DNA from: Branchiostoma lanceolatum
Lineage: Eukaryota; Chordata; Leptocardii; Amphioxiformes; Branchiostomatidae
Direction: 5' to 3'
NCBI RefSeq assembly: GCF_035083965.1
Contig: NC_089726.1
Location: 15,195,501 to 15,259,500 of the forward strand
Length of the DNA: 64,000 nucleotides
Under the pieces are notes generated by a model, which was given only the letters and a program-made list of their open reading frames with translations, was not told the DNA's origin and ran no database searches. Positions 43,352 to 54,726 of the stretch are shown here, piece by piece (position 1 is the first letter of the stretch; every line of letters starts with the position of its first letter). A program made the translations under genes and the position numbers.

Positions 43352-45583
43352 TCAGTCAATGTAGTCGAAGTCCTCTGGTATGCCGAACTGCTTGTCCAGT
43401 ACACTCTCCTCAAAGCCAAACTTTCTCTTACACCAGGACTTGATGGAGAACACGTTGTCTGTCCACCTGTTGGCTGCATCCTTTGCCACCTGTTTGGAGA
43501 GAGAAAGGTGTGACATTAATGTCATCTATCTTGGTTAACGTTGTAGATAAGTAACAGTCTGTATACCCTACAATGGTTCAAAACCATACCTGGGTTGTTT
43601 AGGATACAGACATTCTACAGTCATCAGGCTGCTTTTTCAGAAAATAAAGTGTTAGAAGATCTGTTCTATCAGTAAAATATGCATAATCTGTGGAACAATT
43701 CTAATAAACATCAGCCCTACAGCATCGGCTATGGCTTAACAGTCCCATTCGAGAATGACAGTCTCCTGATAAGTCACATCTCTGAGTCTGACTCAGATCT
43801 GTAAGCTGACTCAGTTTTACATGTATGTATACCAGTTTGTCACACTACAGCATGCCTATAACACAATACCAGACAAGTGACCTGTGTTTCCTGTTGTTTG
43901 GCCTCCAGTACTTCCGGGTCACACTCCTTGTAGTGTTCTATCTGTACTGCCAGCTTCTCACATTGTGTCTTCTTCTCCTTCAGCTCCTTTAAGATCTTCT
44001 CTCTTGACTCAGAGTCCTCTCTATAGTGGCAATAACATGGAGCACAGCTTTAGGCCCGACTTATGCGAGGAAAATTTCCAAACGCACAACAACGGCGTAC
44101 AACAAAGTTGTATGTCCTCGGTGTACGATGTCTTTTTGCTGCGTGTAAATCGGCCCGAGCTGTCGTAGGACAGCCATTTTTATGACCCGTTGTACGCCAC
44201 CTCCAGAAGGTCAGAGTATGGCGACCACTACACGTTTCCTTACCAGCATTTGCATCACGCATCTTCAAGTTTCCCAGGCCATCGCTTGTAGGAAAGTACG
44301 CTGCTTTGTCTAACCCGACTTCTACATGCCAGGCACCCCAAATACATGCTCAAAAAGAAGAGAAGCATTATTTGTTGCACGAAAATAAATTGTCCTGCCA
44401 TTTTGAAAGTTGTGCATTTTCAAAGCTCTGGTGGGTCAGGACAATGAGGACAGTGTGGGCACAACAAAAGTCCTAGGACACTTCCTATCGGTGTGTGTAA
44501 AAACAGTGGTAGAAATACTTTTTTCAGTGCTCTGCAATATTGCAGAATGTTAACATTTTGTTCTGCAATTTGAAAATGTTTTCTGCAAATATACAAGCCT
44601 CCATACTACAACCTTCTCAACCTTCATAAATAATGCCTATTTATACATGTATTATATCTAGCTTTGCAACATTGCTGTAATTTTTTATCCTCTCACACTA
44701 TCTTTAATTTTTTCAAGCAAAGTTTGAAACAGGAAAAACATACATGTGTGTGGAAAATTGAGAACCATTGAATACCGATCCTGATTTTTTCATTCTGCAA
44801 AATTGCAGATTGTTTCATTTTTCTTCTCCAATCTTCAAAATCTTTCTGCAAATTGCAGATTGCAGTTGGGTATTTCGAACACTGAAAAAGAAACTGGTGT
44901 ACGACCTCATTGTATAACGCTGTTGTATGTCCAGAAATTTTTGCTCGTGTAAATATGGCCTAATTATGATGTTCTGGCCTGGTTTGCAATTGCATAGGAA
45001 AAAAATATTATACCAACAGTACCTTACTAGTAATACAACAAGCTGTAAATATTCTACAGAAACTAGAGTGGAGTGGTGTAGTGTGCCTGATAAATGTGGG
45101 AACGACAAGAACTTAAACACAAGATAAAAAAAAGTCATTCAAATTTAAAACATTCATCTGTCATAACGCATAATTTTCTGAATAGATCCGATTTGCAGTT
45201 CATATCAATATAAAAAGATTAACATATACATATAAAACGGACCTGCCCACTTTCGCCTTGCTGATACTCTCGTCCGCTGTTTTCCTCTTCTTCTCGCCCT
45301 CCCCCAGCTGCGTCTCCAGGTCGGTTATCTTCCGTTTCCTGGTGTGGACGGCTTTACTGGGGAAGGCCCAGAAGTAGTTGGACGTCCCGATCCTCTCGGT
45401 GTCCACCAGACCATCGTCCACCAACCCCTGGATCACGTCCTTGATCACCATAGCGTTGATTCCTTTCTCTTTGGAACCGATCTTTTCCAGTTCTTTGAGC
45501 TGGAAGAACTCTTTTCTGTCGTAGAATACCGACAGCATCCTCTGTCTCTTCTCCTCTAGCGATATACCCTTTCTTTTGGACAT
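43352..45583 (-). CDS. MND1: meiotic nuclear division protein 1 (MND1)
   Basis: Partner of HOP2 (PSMC3IP) in the heterodimer that stimulates DMC1/RAD51 strand exchange in meiotic recombination. Exons, all complement: 45243-45583, 43882-44020, 43352-43489. The joined product is 205 residues, the same length I recall for the human protein. Recognisable segments include [16 protein letters not shown] at the start, [13 protein letters not shown] in the N-terminal winged-helix region, a Lys/Glu-rich coiled coil (about 84-150), and a C-terminus ending [10 protein letters not shown]. The first intron has a weak donor (GGCAG|GTCCGT), chosen because it alone preserves the Gly-Arg and coiled-coil length. 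The start is 318 bp from that of PRPF18 on the opposite strand. A degenerate inverted-repeat element fills most of the first intron. Confidence 0.95.
44050..44965. mobile_element. degenerate TIR element in MND1 intron 1
   Basis: The left end (TAGGCCCGACTTATGCGAGG then AAAATTTCC) and the right end (AAATTTTTGCTCGTGTAAAT then ATGGCCTAAT) are diverged inverted repeats about 900 bp apart, with ACAACAACGGCGTAC and its partner inside them. A second inner pair around CAGTGCTCTGCAAT (about 44527) and CAAATTGCAGATTGCAG (about 44848) suggests a nested element. No transposase is seen. Confidence 0.5.
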
Positions 45584-45901
45584 TTTCTGTGAGAAAATCG
45601 AGAAGGTTGTGACACTCTCACAATCAAAAATGGCGCCAATGGAGATGTCGCGAGGTCACTCATCCGGGACCTTTGCAACCGTATAGACGTAACAAGCGTC
45701 GTGATTGGTTTGTAATTCTCGAGTTTAACACATTCGACCAATCAAAAAACGCTTCATAATGTGCCTACCGAGGTCACGACAGACCATTTGTTGACGAAAT
45801 TTCTGCGACGTAGTGTTCCAGTTTCCTGTATTTTCCGCAGGTTTTGTGGATAAATTCCACCAGACGTGACTTAAACTGGTGTAGGGCGCATCAAACTAAC
45901 C
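45584..45901. promoter_or_regulatory. bidirectional promoter between MND1 and PRPF18
   Basis: The two start codons face away from each other across 318 bp. There is no TATA box. CCAAT boxes occur at 45636-45640 (+), 45704-45708 (inverted, GATTGG) and 45738-45742 (+, GACCAATCA). CpGs are frequent. The compact layout means both genes probably share this promoter. Confidence 0.7.
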
Positions 45902-48900
45902 ATGGACATCCTCAAAGCGGAGATGGCGCGGAAACGCAAGCAGCTGGAAGACGCGAAGCTTGTGGATGTAAGTGTGGGGAGGGGGGCTTTTGACGTCAGA
46001 AACTTGCACATGATCATGACCATGCTTGACAATTTCGTACTTCTGAGAACAAGAGCACAACACTCTGCTCTTATTCTCTCATGATCATTGAAATATTATT
46101 GACACCAGAAGAAATATCACAGAACTGTCATAGAAGGGATCAAATGCCTGCTTGATATAACAAATGTTATATCTTATGTTATATAACAAATGCAAAATCT
46201 TCACCACGATGAAGGCGGCTGCCTCAAACGAAAGAAGAAATGTTGATATTAGAAGTATTTTGATGTTTTGTATGTTTGTGTTCTAAAAAGTTTGAAAGAT
46301 TTCTTTAAAAGTCTAGTGTGAACCAATGATTTTTTTTTTTAACTCGTAGGAAAACAAGAAATTCTTCAAAAGAGGTGAAATGCAGGCAAAACAAGAGGAA
46401 GACTACTTCAGACGGATGAACATGGTGAGTGGCAGTGTTCAACATTTCTGGGTTATATGGCAACAAATTGTTCGCAAAGCCACAGTCCATGTCTGGGATC
46501 ATCCCTATTAATTGAAGATAATGTACACAAATGTTGCACCCTTGTAAAGTCTCTAGTAGAAAGTAGAGTAGAATTTGTTACCTCCAAGTACAGTAGGGGC
46601 ATCGTCACTCATCATCATCATCACTCTTCATCATCATCACTCGTCATCATCATCATTCATCATCGTCATCACTTCTCATCATCATCACTCCTCATCGTCA
46701 TCACTCCTCATCATCACTCCTCATCATCACTCATCATCATCACTCCTCATCATCACTCCTCATCATCATCACTCCTCATCATCATCACTCATCATCATCA
46801 CTCCTCATCATCACTCATCATCATCACTCCTCATCATCATCACTCCTCATCATCATCACTCATCATCATCACTCCTCATCATCATCACTCCTCATCATCA
46901 TCATTCATCATCGTCATCACTCCTCATCATCATCACTCCTCATCATCATCATTCATCATCGTCATCACTTATCATCATCACTCCTCATCATCATCACTCC
47001 TCATCATCACTCCTCATCATCACTCCTCATCATCACTCCTCATCATCATCACTCCTCATCATCACTCCTCATCATCTTCACTCCTCATCATCAGCATCAT
47101 CACTAGATGGCTTTAAACAACACCAGGCCTCAAAATTAACTTTTTCCCCTACTGTCCCAACATTGTCCCAAAAGTGGATTTCAATTGTCCCGAAAGTGTC
47201 CTGAAGTGTCCCAACCAGGGCCAAAGATATGAACTTAGTGTCGGGTCTGCATTCAGTTCCAGAGGTTCATGTTCGGGTTTGGACCTATACTCAAGTCAGG
47301 ACCTGAGCCCAAGCCAATCTGTGTTACAATATTTTTTTTTAGTTATATACAAAATTGTGTATTGTAAAATAGAAAATTGCATGAAATTTGAAAAATATAA
47401 TACATACAAAGGTATATACACTCAGTAGTAAACACAAGTTTCAACAAAGTTAACAACCAGAAATATTGTTAACAACCTGAAATAATGTATTTTAATAGGT
47501 TATAAAAGAAAAAGCATAATTCTGCAGAGTTTGAAGACTTCATTGATGCGGTGGCTCTTGGGGAGGTAGGATAAATCCGAAAATGTTTGATTTCTAATCT
47601 TGCAGGGCAAACCTTAATCAAGTCAATGAGGTGTGACCATCCCTCTGCTGACCCCCTGTCAGGGGAGCAGACATGTGCCACAGCCTAGCTGGGACAGGCT
47701 TTCCTTTCACTATGCTGAGTGATAAATGATGATTGATTTTGAGAAGACTAGTACCACACCAAAAACAGTGGGTGGGACCAGTATACAGTTTCACAAGGGA
47801 GGAGCACAGTGGCACTCAGGAGCCCTGATTGTCCCAAATATGTCCCGAATTGATTATTGAGTTGTCCCAGGTCAAATTTTGGTGGCCCCGGGACATAGGG
47901 ACATAGTTAACTTCGAGCCCTGAACACTTTTAGATAGATGTGTAAAAGTTAGGTGTGACTGGTTGTTCAGCTTGATATAACTAGCTGCTGCAGCTCTGTG
48001 TGCATGTGAAGCTGGTGTGTTACTTCAACTTCAACTGAGTAAACCCCCAGATAACCCCGCGAGGGGCAAAGTAGGGGGGGGAGGAGGTCCCAGGCTAAGG
48101 CGGGCAGGCCTCCAGCCTGGCGCGGAAAGACTCAACGGTGGGAGCCGTAACAACCGCGCCAGGCAGGGCGTTCCACTCGGGTATGGTGCGAGGGAAAAAA
48201 GAATATTTAAATGAGTCTGTTCGGGCGTAAAGTGGTTGAAATTTGAGCGTGTGGCTTCCCCGGGTGCGCCCCTGAGCTGGTTTCAGTAGACTATCTGTAT
48301 TAATATTGATGTGGTTATTAACTAGCTTATAGAAAAAGGTGAGACGGGCGTTCCTCTTCCTTTCAGAGAGAAGGGTCCACTGCAGGTCATTGAGCATTTG
48401 TGTCACGCTGCTAGTCTGCCGGTAGTCATTCAGAGTCACTCGGGCGGCCCTGCGCTGGACGGCCTCCACCGCCTGTATCCCTTTGGTGGTGTACGGGTCC
48501 CAGACGGTGGCACTATATTCCAAGTGGGGCCGCACCAGCGCTTTGTAACAAGTGGCCTTGACCCTAGATGGACAATGGGTCAAATTGCGCCGAATGACCC
48601 CTAGTACCCTGCCGGCTTTGCTAGTGGCGTAGTTGATATGGGTGTCCCACCGCAGATCGTCGGACAGTTGTACTCCAAGATAGGGGTGGGACTTGACACC
48701 GGTGAGGGCTTCTCCACTTAGGGAGTACTGAGTTAGGATGGGGTGCTTTTTACGGGTGATATGGAGGATGTGGCATTTAGAGGGATTGAACGACATAAGC
48801 CAACGATTTTGCCAATCTGTTAGTGCATCAAGATCAGACTAAAGGGCAGTCATACCAGCTATACAGATACAGATTTCTGAATGTATATTTATACCAGTTG

Positions 48901-51900
48901 ATGAATGTCAACACATGTTAACTAAGTTATCTCAAAATCTGCTCATTTTCTTCCAGTATGAAAAAGACAAGCAAGATCAAGAGGTTTGTGGTTTTATTCA
49001 GACATTTTGTTCAGCCCATTTACTAGTAGTAAATACTTCTGATAGACTACATGTAGTACATATCATTTTGATATATCTGACTGTCATTTTGAAAGTCGAA
49101 GATGTTTTCTTTATTTATTTATTTGAAAAGTTACTTTTACTTGAAAGAAACATTTTATCTCTTTTATATCTTTAATCTCTGGAAAGGTTGACATGTTGTA
49201 CTTCTTTTCTTACTACATGTTTTTGTGAATGTCTAAAACAGGACAAAAACGCAGAACCCATACCAGAACCATCCAAGATTTCCCCTGAACAGAAGGACAA
49301 GAAGATGCTACCTAGAGAGGAGGTCAGCGTATAGACATCACTTGCATAACATTCATTTGTAAAATTGAAAGACATGATAAAGCTTTGTGAAAATATTATA
49401 GATTTCACAACAAACTTAAACTTCAGGGCTTGAAATACTCGGTACATATGCACTTTCTTTTCCCCAAATTTGAGCTGTGCATAAAATTTTAGACTGTCAT
49501 TGCACTGTCACATCTAGGCATTACCTAGGTTACATACTTAAATATATTGTACATTAGTATGCAGCATAATATTTACGTTTCTGTCAGGAAAAAATGTTGT
49601 TGTTGTATTGCTTACATTGTACATCCAATTATTTTTCTGTGCGCCTAGATTTGTTAAGTTAGGTCACTGTGCACCTATTCCCCAAAATGAATTTTGAACC
49701 CTGAAACTTATTACTGTAGGTACATGTATCACATACATCTTTGGAGCAATGTCTGTACTGGAGTTAGTGTAACACAGAAATACTGTTTTTATGTACAGGT
49801 GATTTTTAGACTGCGGGAGAGAGAAGAGCCAGTCAGACTGTTTGGTGAGACAGACTATGATGCATACCAAAGGTTAAGGTAGGGAACATGTACTTTTTCA
49901 TGGAAACTTTTGTATAAGCTAATTTATAAAACCCAGCATGGCCAGTTTTTGATCACGCACTATGATACAATACAAGATTTGGTACCTGTCAAAACTCTAA
50001 TATATTTTAGAAATTACCAAATATTATACTATAAGCATCATTATTTAGTAGGTCTACAACAATAAATACCACATTGTGCTTATGAGGGGAAATGTTCATA
50101 TAGTCACTGTTCCTAATTTATGCTTAAACATCTTTACTTGGTCTATTTCAGACGAATTGAGATCTTGGAGCCTGAAGTGAACAAGGTAAGCCTTTAAGCC
50201 AACACATAACTGTCTGGTAATATTAATCAATTAAGATAGCAGCAACAGCAATTTTTTGTTGATTATTTGACTTGATTTTGTAAAAATAAAAATTTTGTGC
50301 AGAAGCATGTCTAGTAAAGCATATCTTGGTTAGTAGTGGTTACTGTAAGATATCATCTTTGGTTAGGTATAATTGTTGTTTTTTGCAGATGTAAACTACC
50401 AGTATAGAAGTAGTTACCAAGAGAGGCCATTGTCTTTTCCTTTACCAACGTTTCTTACCTGACACTAGGGCTTCAGGAACGACCTGAAGGCTGCGATGGA
50501 CAAGGTGGACCAGCAGTACCTGAAGGAGATGGTGGAGTCCCGCAGCGAGGGCGAGGACGGACCCACCCGCGGGAAGTACGACCTCAGGGTCAGCGATGAC
50601 GGGACAACACTGGAGGACATCAAGGTTTGTTAGGGGCGCTATTATCATCATCAGTCGACGTGCTTATGCACTGCCTGAGTCATACTGCCTCTTGCTGGGT
50701 GACATACCCTTTTGTTACCTGATACAAGACTGGGATAAGCCAGGTCTCCCGTCTGGGTACATGATTATGGCTGATACGAGATGGAGGTTCGCCAGGCCTC
50801 CATCCAGGTGACTTGTAGTGAATCACCAACTCCAGACAGAAGGCTTTTGACCATAGCACACCGGGGCATGCCCCTACTCTTTTCTGAAAGGTCTGGTGGA
50901 TTCTTTAAGTTTAACATGCGTGGGGTGTGCCTCTCCCCAAACACAGTACCTCCATTTAAAGTCCTATTTGAAACTTACTAGAAATTGTTAATTTGGGAGT
51001 TCAGCACCTACTATGCATGTTTTTACTATTATACATATGGTATTGTTATCATTATAGTTAAGACTGTAACTAAAGCAGATATATTTTGTGTGACGATGTA
51101 GACAAGTTGACCTCACTACAACATAATTGCCAATGCACACCTACAGTGACTGGAAGACTAAGAATTTTTGTGATTTTTATGCATGAGAGATTGCTTTACA
51201 GTGATAGATGGGAATTAACGTATCTTGAATAAGTGTATTTGAATATCTTTATCAAAATTGAAAGGAAATGGTGTATTTACAGGAAATGGCGGCAACTGTG
51301 AGCAAGATATCAGATGACAAGGAGAGACGTGGCAATGAGGCGTTGATGATTCTCAAGTTTTTGAAGGTGAGGAAAAATAGCTATAATAGCAGTTTATTAT
51401 ATAATTAGTTAGCCTATATTGGTATTGCTTATCACCGCAATTATAGCTGAAGGCATTATGCAAGTTTAAAGGTCATCAGGACAGGAACAAGGCCATCTTT
51501 TCATTGTTGATGATGTTTTTTTGTAATTATCATTGTATACATAAAAGGCTCCCAAATGTTACCCAAATCCACGAATACAAACAAAATGGCCTTGAGAGGT
51601 TTGAGGAAGTCTCTCGTGCTACCGCCAGATTGTTGATGTCTGTCCTTAATCACTTTCTCAATCACTGTTTTATTTTATTTTTTTTGACTGTAGAAAAGTA
51701 CAGCCAGGACTAACCAACTAGCCAAAGGCTATTACAAAGGGTTAGCCCTGGGAACAGTATTCAAAGTTCAATACAAACTTTCACAAAGTGCGTCAAACAC
51801 ACATATAGAGGCGGACACAAAACACAAAGTAAAATTACATAGAAGAAACAAAATCAACAAAAACCATCACAAGACTGAAGCGCATATGGAAAAAAATGCA

Positions 51901-54726
51901 TGAGACAAAGCTATATATAAATCGCTAACAATGCCAAGCCAATGATTGTTGTTCTGTTGACTTCTGATCGTGATTGTTGTGCTTTTGTTCCAGTTCCTGA
52001 TGGTTCAGTGGGCTAGGGAGCTGAACGCTCGTCAGGAGGAAGTGAAGAGAAGTGTGCAGGGGAAACTCATGACAGCCACACATACACAGACTGGGGAGTA
52101 TCTCCGACCACTCTTCAACAAACTCAAGAAGAAGGTGTGTGATTCAAGGTGTTTTCAACAAATAAGATATAATTTCTTAGCTTCAATCATTGCACCTAGA
52201 AGTTCAAGGCCTCGTTTACCCTTAAGTCCCTGTCACACTTGTGCATATATACAAGTCCATTTGAGTTGCGTATTAGAATGTTTTTGGTTTAAGTTTGCAG
52301 CCGAATAAGTGATTTCTTTGGTTCGATCACTAGGCTGTACAATGGTGGGTCAAAGTAGAAAACAACTTTTTCCCCGCACACTTTACTGAAACCAAAAAAT
52401 GCAAATGCGCAAATCACACGTAGTGGTGCGTACCTAAACCCGAGTTTAGGTTTAGGTTCGGACTCGAGTCCAGAGGTTAAGGTTCAGGTTCGGACTTGAA
52501 AGTCCGGACTTGAACCAATGGAATATGTGTGCTACGAATATTTTTTTCCTGCTTCATGTAAAATTGCATATCGGCATATATTTTACATGCAATTTGAATA
52601 GTATAATATGCAGAATTATATACAGTCAGTAATTCATGCAGAAGTTCAGTTATAAACACAAAACAGCAATGTTTTCATATTTTTCCAGTTCAAATTTCAC
52701 GATCTAAGGAAGCTTTAAGATGGTTTAAATCAAAAAGGAGTGTAAAGTGACTTGATTCTAGATGTTTAGCTTTTTTTGGACTTGAACCTAAAGGTTAGGA
52801 ACAGGTCCGGAACAGGTCCAGGGTTTAGGTATGCGCCACTACTCACACGCACTTGAATATACGCACAAGTGTGACAGGGCTCTTAAGCATTGTAACGGTC
52901 CCTTTTGATGCTCCAACTCGTACCGAATTGTGTCTTAACAAGTTGTAACACTATTAAGGTTTGGAAAAGCAAAATGTTTCCTGTCCAACCAACATTGATG
53001 GAAAAATTGTACAGATTAAGCTTTAGTGCACATTTGGCTACACTTGACCATTTTTAGTAATCACCCTCAATAGTCAAACTAGAGAACAATCGAAACCTGC
53101 AAGTAGATATAAGAGGCAATGTTTAAAAGCTTTTATCAACATTTACCTTAAACTACAGACTCTAATAGCTAATATAACAGCCATGATCGCTAGGGTGTTT
53201 TTTTAAACTTTAGACTTGTTAGGAAAGGTGTCTGTATTATTGTCCATGTAAGTTTTAACCTCAAATGATGTTTTTATCTTGTTGTCTTATAGTCAGTACC
53301 ATCTGATATCCAGTTTGCTCTACTAGAGATCGTCTCAAACCTGTTGGAGAGAGAGTATGTGAGGGTAGGTAACATCTTTTTAAGTTGTAGAACAACACAT
53401 GTACAGTAGTGTAGCTCTGAGAATTTACATATATTTCATTTTATGAATAAGCACAGAGTTCAGGTTTGTACTTGTTGGTAGTGCTGCATACCAGTACTGT
53501 GAAACCGGTACTGTACCGTAAACATTGATTAGGTACAGGTCCAAAATACCGGATCATGAAGTACCGGCACTGTACCTATATAAATTTACACCAAGTATGT
53601 GCTTATTTTGTGACTGATCTCCTGACCCCATGGCCTCATGCAACACCAGACTGACCAAAGTGACACCTTGGAACAGCGTATAGCAAGGCCAAGAGAGTTT
53701 TGTGGTCATAGTTATGTTCTTTGAATAAAGATAGTGACAAGTTGAAAACAGTTTATTTATGTCTCTGTCATTATTAAAGAAGTTCAGAAAAACACATGTT
53801 AATTTTTTAAATTGTACAGGTTCAGGTGCGGACCTGTACCTAAACCTCTGTACCTTGACTATTCCAGCCTTAAGTTTCATTGTTTGAGAAAAGCAACTGT
53901 GACCATGGACTGAATGTAATAATTATTCAAATGTTTATGTGTTGTTTCAGGCTAATGATGCCTATCTGAGAATGGCAATAGGAAACGCGCCATGGCCCAT
54001 CGGTGTGACCATGGTCGGTATTCACGCACGTACCGGTCGAGAGAAGATCTTTGCACAGAACGTTGCCCGTATCCTTTACATCAAATCTTATGTTAAGCCA
54101 ATGTGGTCAAGTCACATATGGAGAAGACAACAATACCTTGTACATGCTGTTTGATATGTAGTTAGTGTTATAGTATAGAAGTGTTCAGAATGACATCATT
54201 GGTTTCCAGTTGTTGTTTCCTTGACTGCACTACAGATGTTCTCAATGATGAGACACAAAGGAAGTACATCCAGGTAAGGGTCTTCACAACCCTCCCTCCA
54301 CAATTTGTAATATGTGTATACAGTCAAATATGTCTATAGTGATCACACAAGGAAGTGTGTATCAATGACACCTACCCTTTGATTATTTCCTGGGCTGGCA
54401 ACAAATACAGACAGGAGAGATTCAGCTGCAATTATAAAGGAAAGCTGCCAGGGGACCAAAAATGTACTCATTACTTTGGTATGACAAGACTTAAACACAT
54501 GCTTAATATCATAACAATCCATCCATAGCTTCTTAAGTTAATATGCTGTTCGACCATAAAGCCACAAATGCTACTTAAGACCTTCTTTGTAAAGCTAACT
54601 ACAATGTATGCCATGTTTGTCCAGGCCCTGAAGCGACTGATGACGCTGTGTCAGCAGCACTTCCCAGCCGACCCCTCCAAGTGTGTAGAGTACAACTCCA
54701 GACCCACTCTCCTGGTGGGGCAGTGA
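45902..54726 (+). CDS. PRPF18: pre-mRNA-splicing factor 18 (PRPF18)
   Basis: Spliceosomal protein needed for the second catalytic step. It acts with SLU7 and the U5 snRNP in the nucleus. Exons: 45902-45967, 46350-46424, 48957-48983, 49242-49322, 49799-49878, 50152-50185, 50469-50624, 51283-51366, 51994-52134, 53293-53364, 53951-54068, 54236-54273, 54625-54726. They join in frame to 357 residues. Landmarks are [17 protein letters not shown] at the start, the splicing-factor motif around [17 protein letters not shown] (about 93-110), and the Prp18 domain from about 122, including the strongly conserved loop [18 protein letters not shown] and ARTGREKIF. The C-terminus extends a few residues past the usual end (adds SRPTLLVGQ). 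Exon 3 is only 27 bp. Intron 11 has U12-type signals. Introns 2 and 9 hold a minisatellite, a LINE and nested DNA elements. Confidence 0.96.
46608..47103. repeat. CATCATCACTC minisatellite
   Basis: About 500 bp of TCATCATCACTCC-type units of varying length in PRPF18 intron 2, starting about 180 bp after exon 2. Long His/Ser/Ile-rich open frames through it are produced by the repeat and are not genes. Confidence 0.97.
47124..47922. mobile_element. hAT-like non-autonomous element
   Basis: The left end is CAGGCCTCAAAATTAACT, followed by several TGTCCC motifs. The right end, read inward, is CAGGGCTCGAAGTTAACTAT followed by GTCCC motifs. CAGGG-type termini of this form are common in hAT elements. 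The interior from about 47220 contains sequence (GTTCATGTTCGGGTTTGGAC) like the element nested at 52.4 kb, so insertions are layered. It lies in PRPF18 intron 2. No transposase is recognised. Confidence 0.6.
47965..48875. repeat. interspersed repeat R, copy 3, split by a LINE
   Basis: The left part (GAAGCTGGTGTGTTACT, ending about 48030) and the right part (GGGCAGTCATACCAGCTATA, from about 48844) are adjacent in the copies at 29.7 and 30.4 kb. Here they are separated by about 810 bp of LINE sequence, which dates the LINE insertion as younger. Confidence 0.75.
48036..48838 (-). mobile_element. 5'-truncated CR1/L2-type LINE, reverse-transcriptase fragment
   Basis: The - strand frame is open from about 48838 to a stop at 48095-48097. 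It contains [58 protein letters not shown] and [11 protein letters not shown]. This is the C-terminal thumb and tail region of Jockey-superfamily (CR1/L2-like) ORF2 proteins. The catalytic part of the reverse transcriptase is missing, so the copy is dead by truncation, though this part is uninterrupted and therefore fairly young. The 3' end carries short TTGAAG repeats, a common feature of CR1-type tails. It is inserted antisense in PRPF18 intron 2. Confidence 0.88.
52222..52886. mobile_element. TTAA-flanked element in PRPF18 intron 9, interrupted
   Basis: The left end is TTAAGTCCCTGTCACACTTG, then TGCATATATACAAGT. The right end is the inverted match, ACTTGAATATACGCACAAGT then GTGACAGGGCTCTTAA. 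TTAA stands at both borders. Its middle is occupied by a second element (52421-52841). Confidence 0.7.
52421..52841. mobile_element. nested inverted-repeat element with ~8 bp target duplication
   Basis: The ends are TAGTGGTGCGTACCTAAACC and the inverted partner GGTTTAGGTATGCGCCACTA. They are flanked by ATCACACG on the left and CTCACACG on the right, seven of eight bases matching. An 8 bp duplication fits a hAT-type element. Related sequence occurs near 47.25 kb and 53.5-53.8 kb. Confidence 0.65.
54069..54235 (+). other. U12-type (minor spliceosome) intron of PRPF18
   Basis: The 167 bp intron begins GTATCCTTT, an exact match to the minor-spliceosome donor. It contains TTCCTTGAC at 54217-54225, matching the U12 branch-site consensus TTCCTTRAY, with the branch A 11 bp before the exon. 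There is no polypyrimidine tract between branch site and AG. Exon reading confirms the boundary: the split codon gives AHVLNDE, conserved in PRPF18 proteins. Confidence 0.88.

Noticed and set aside
46457..47204. Long His/Ser/Ile-rich open frames
   Set aside because: They are translations of the CATCATCACTC minisatellite inside PRPF18 intron 2.
47469..47815. - strand frames of about 65-70 codons inside the hAT-like element
   Set aside because: They overlap in different frames, have no recognisable domain and lie between the terminal repeats of a non-autonomous element.
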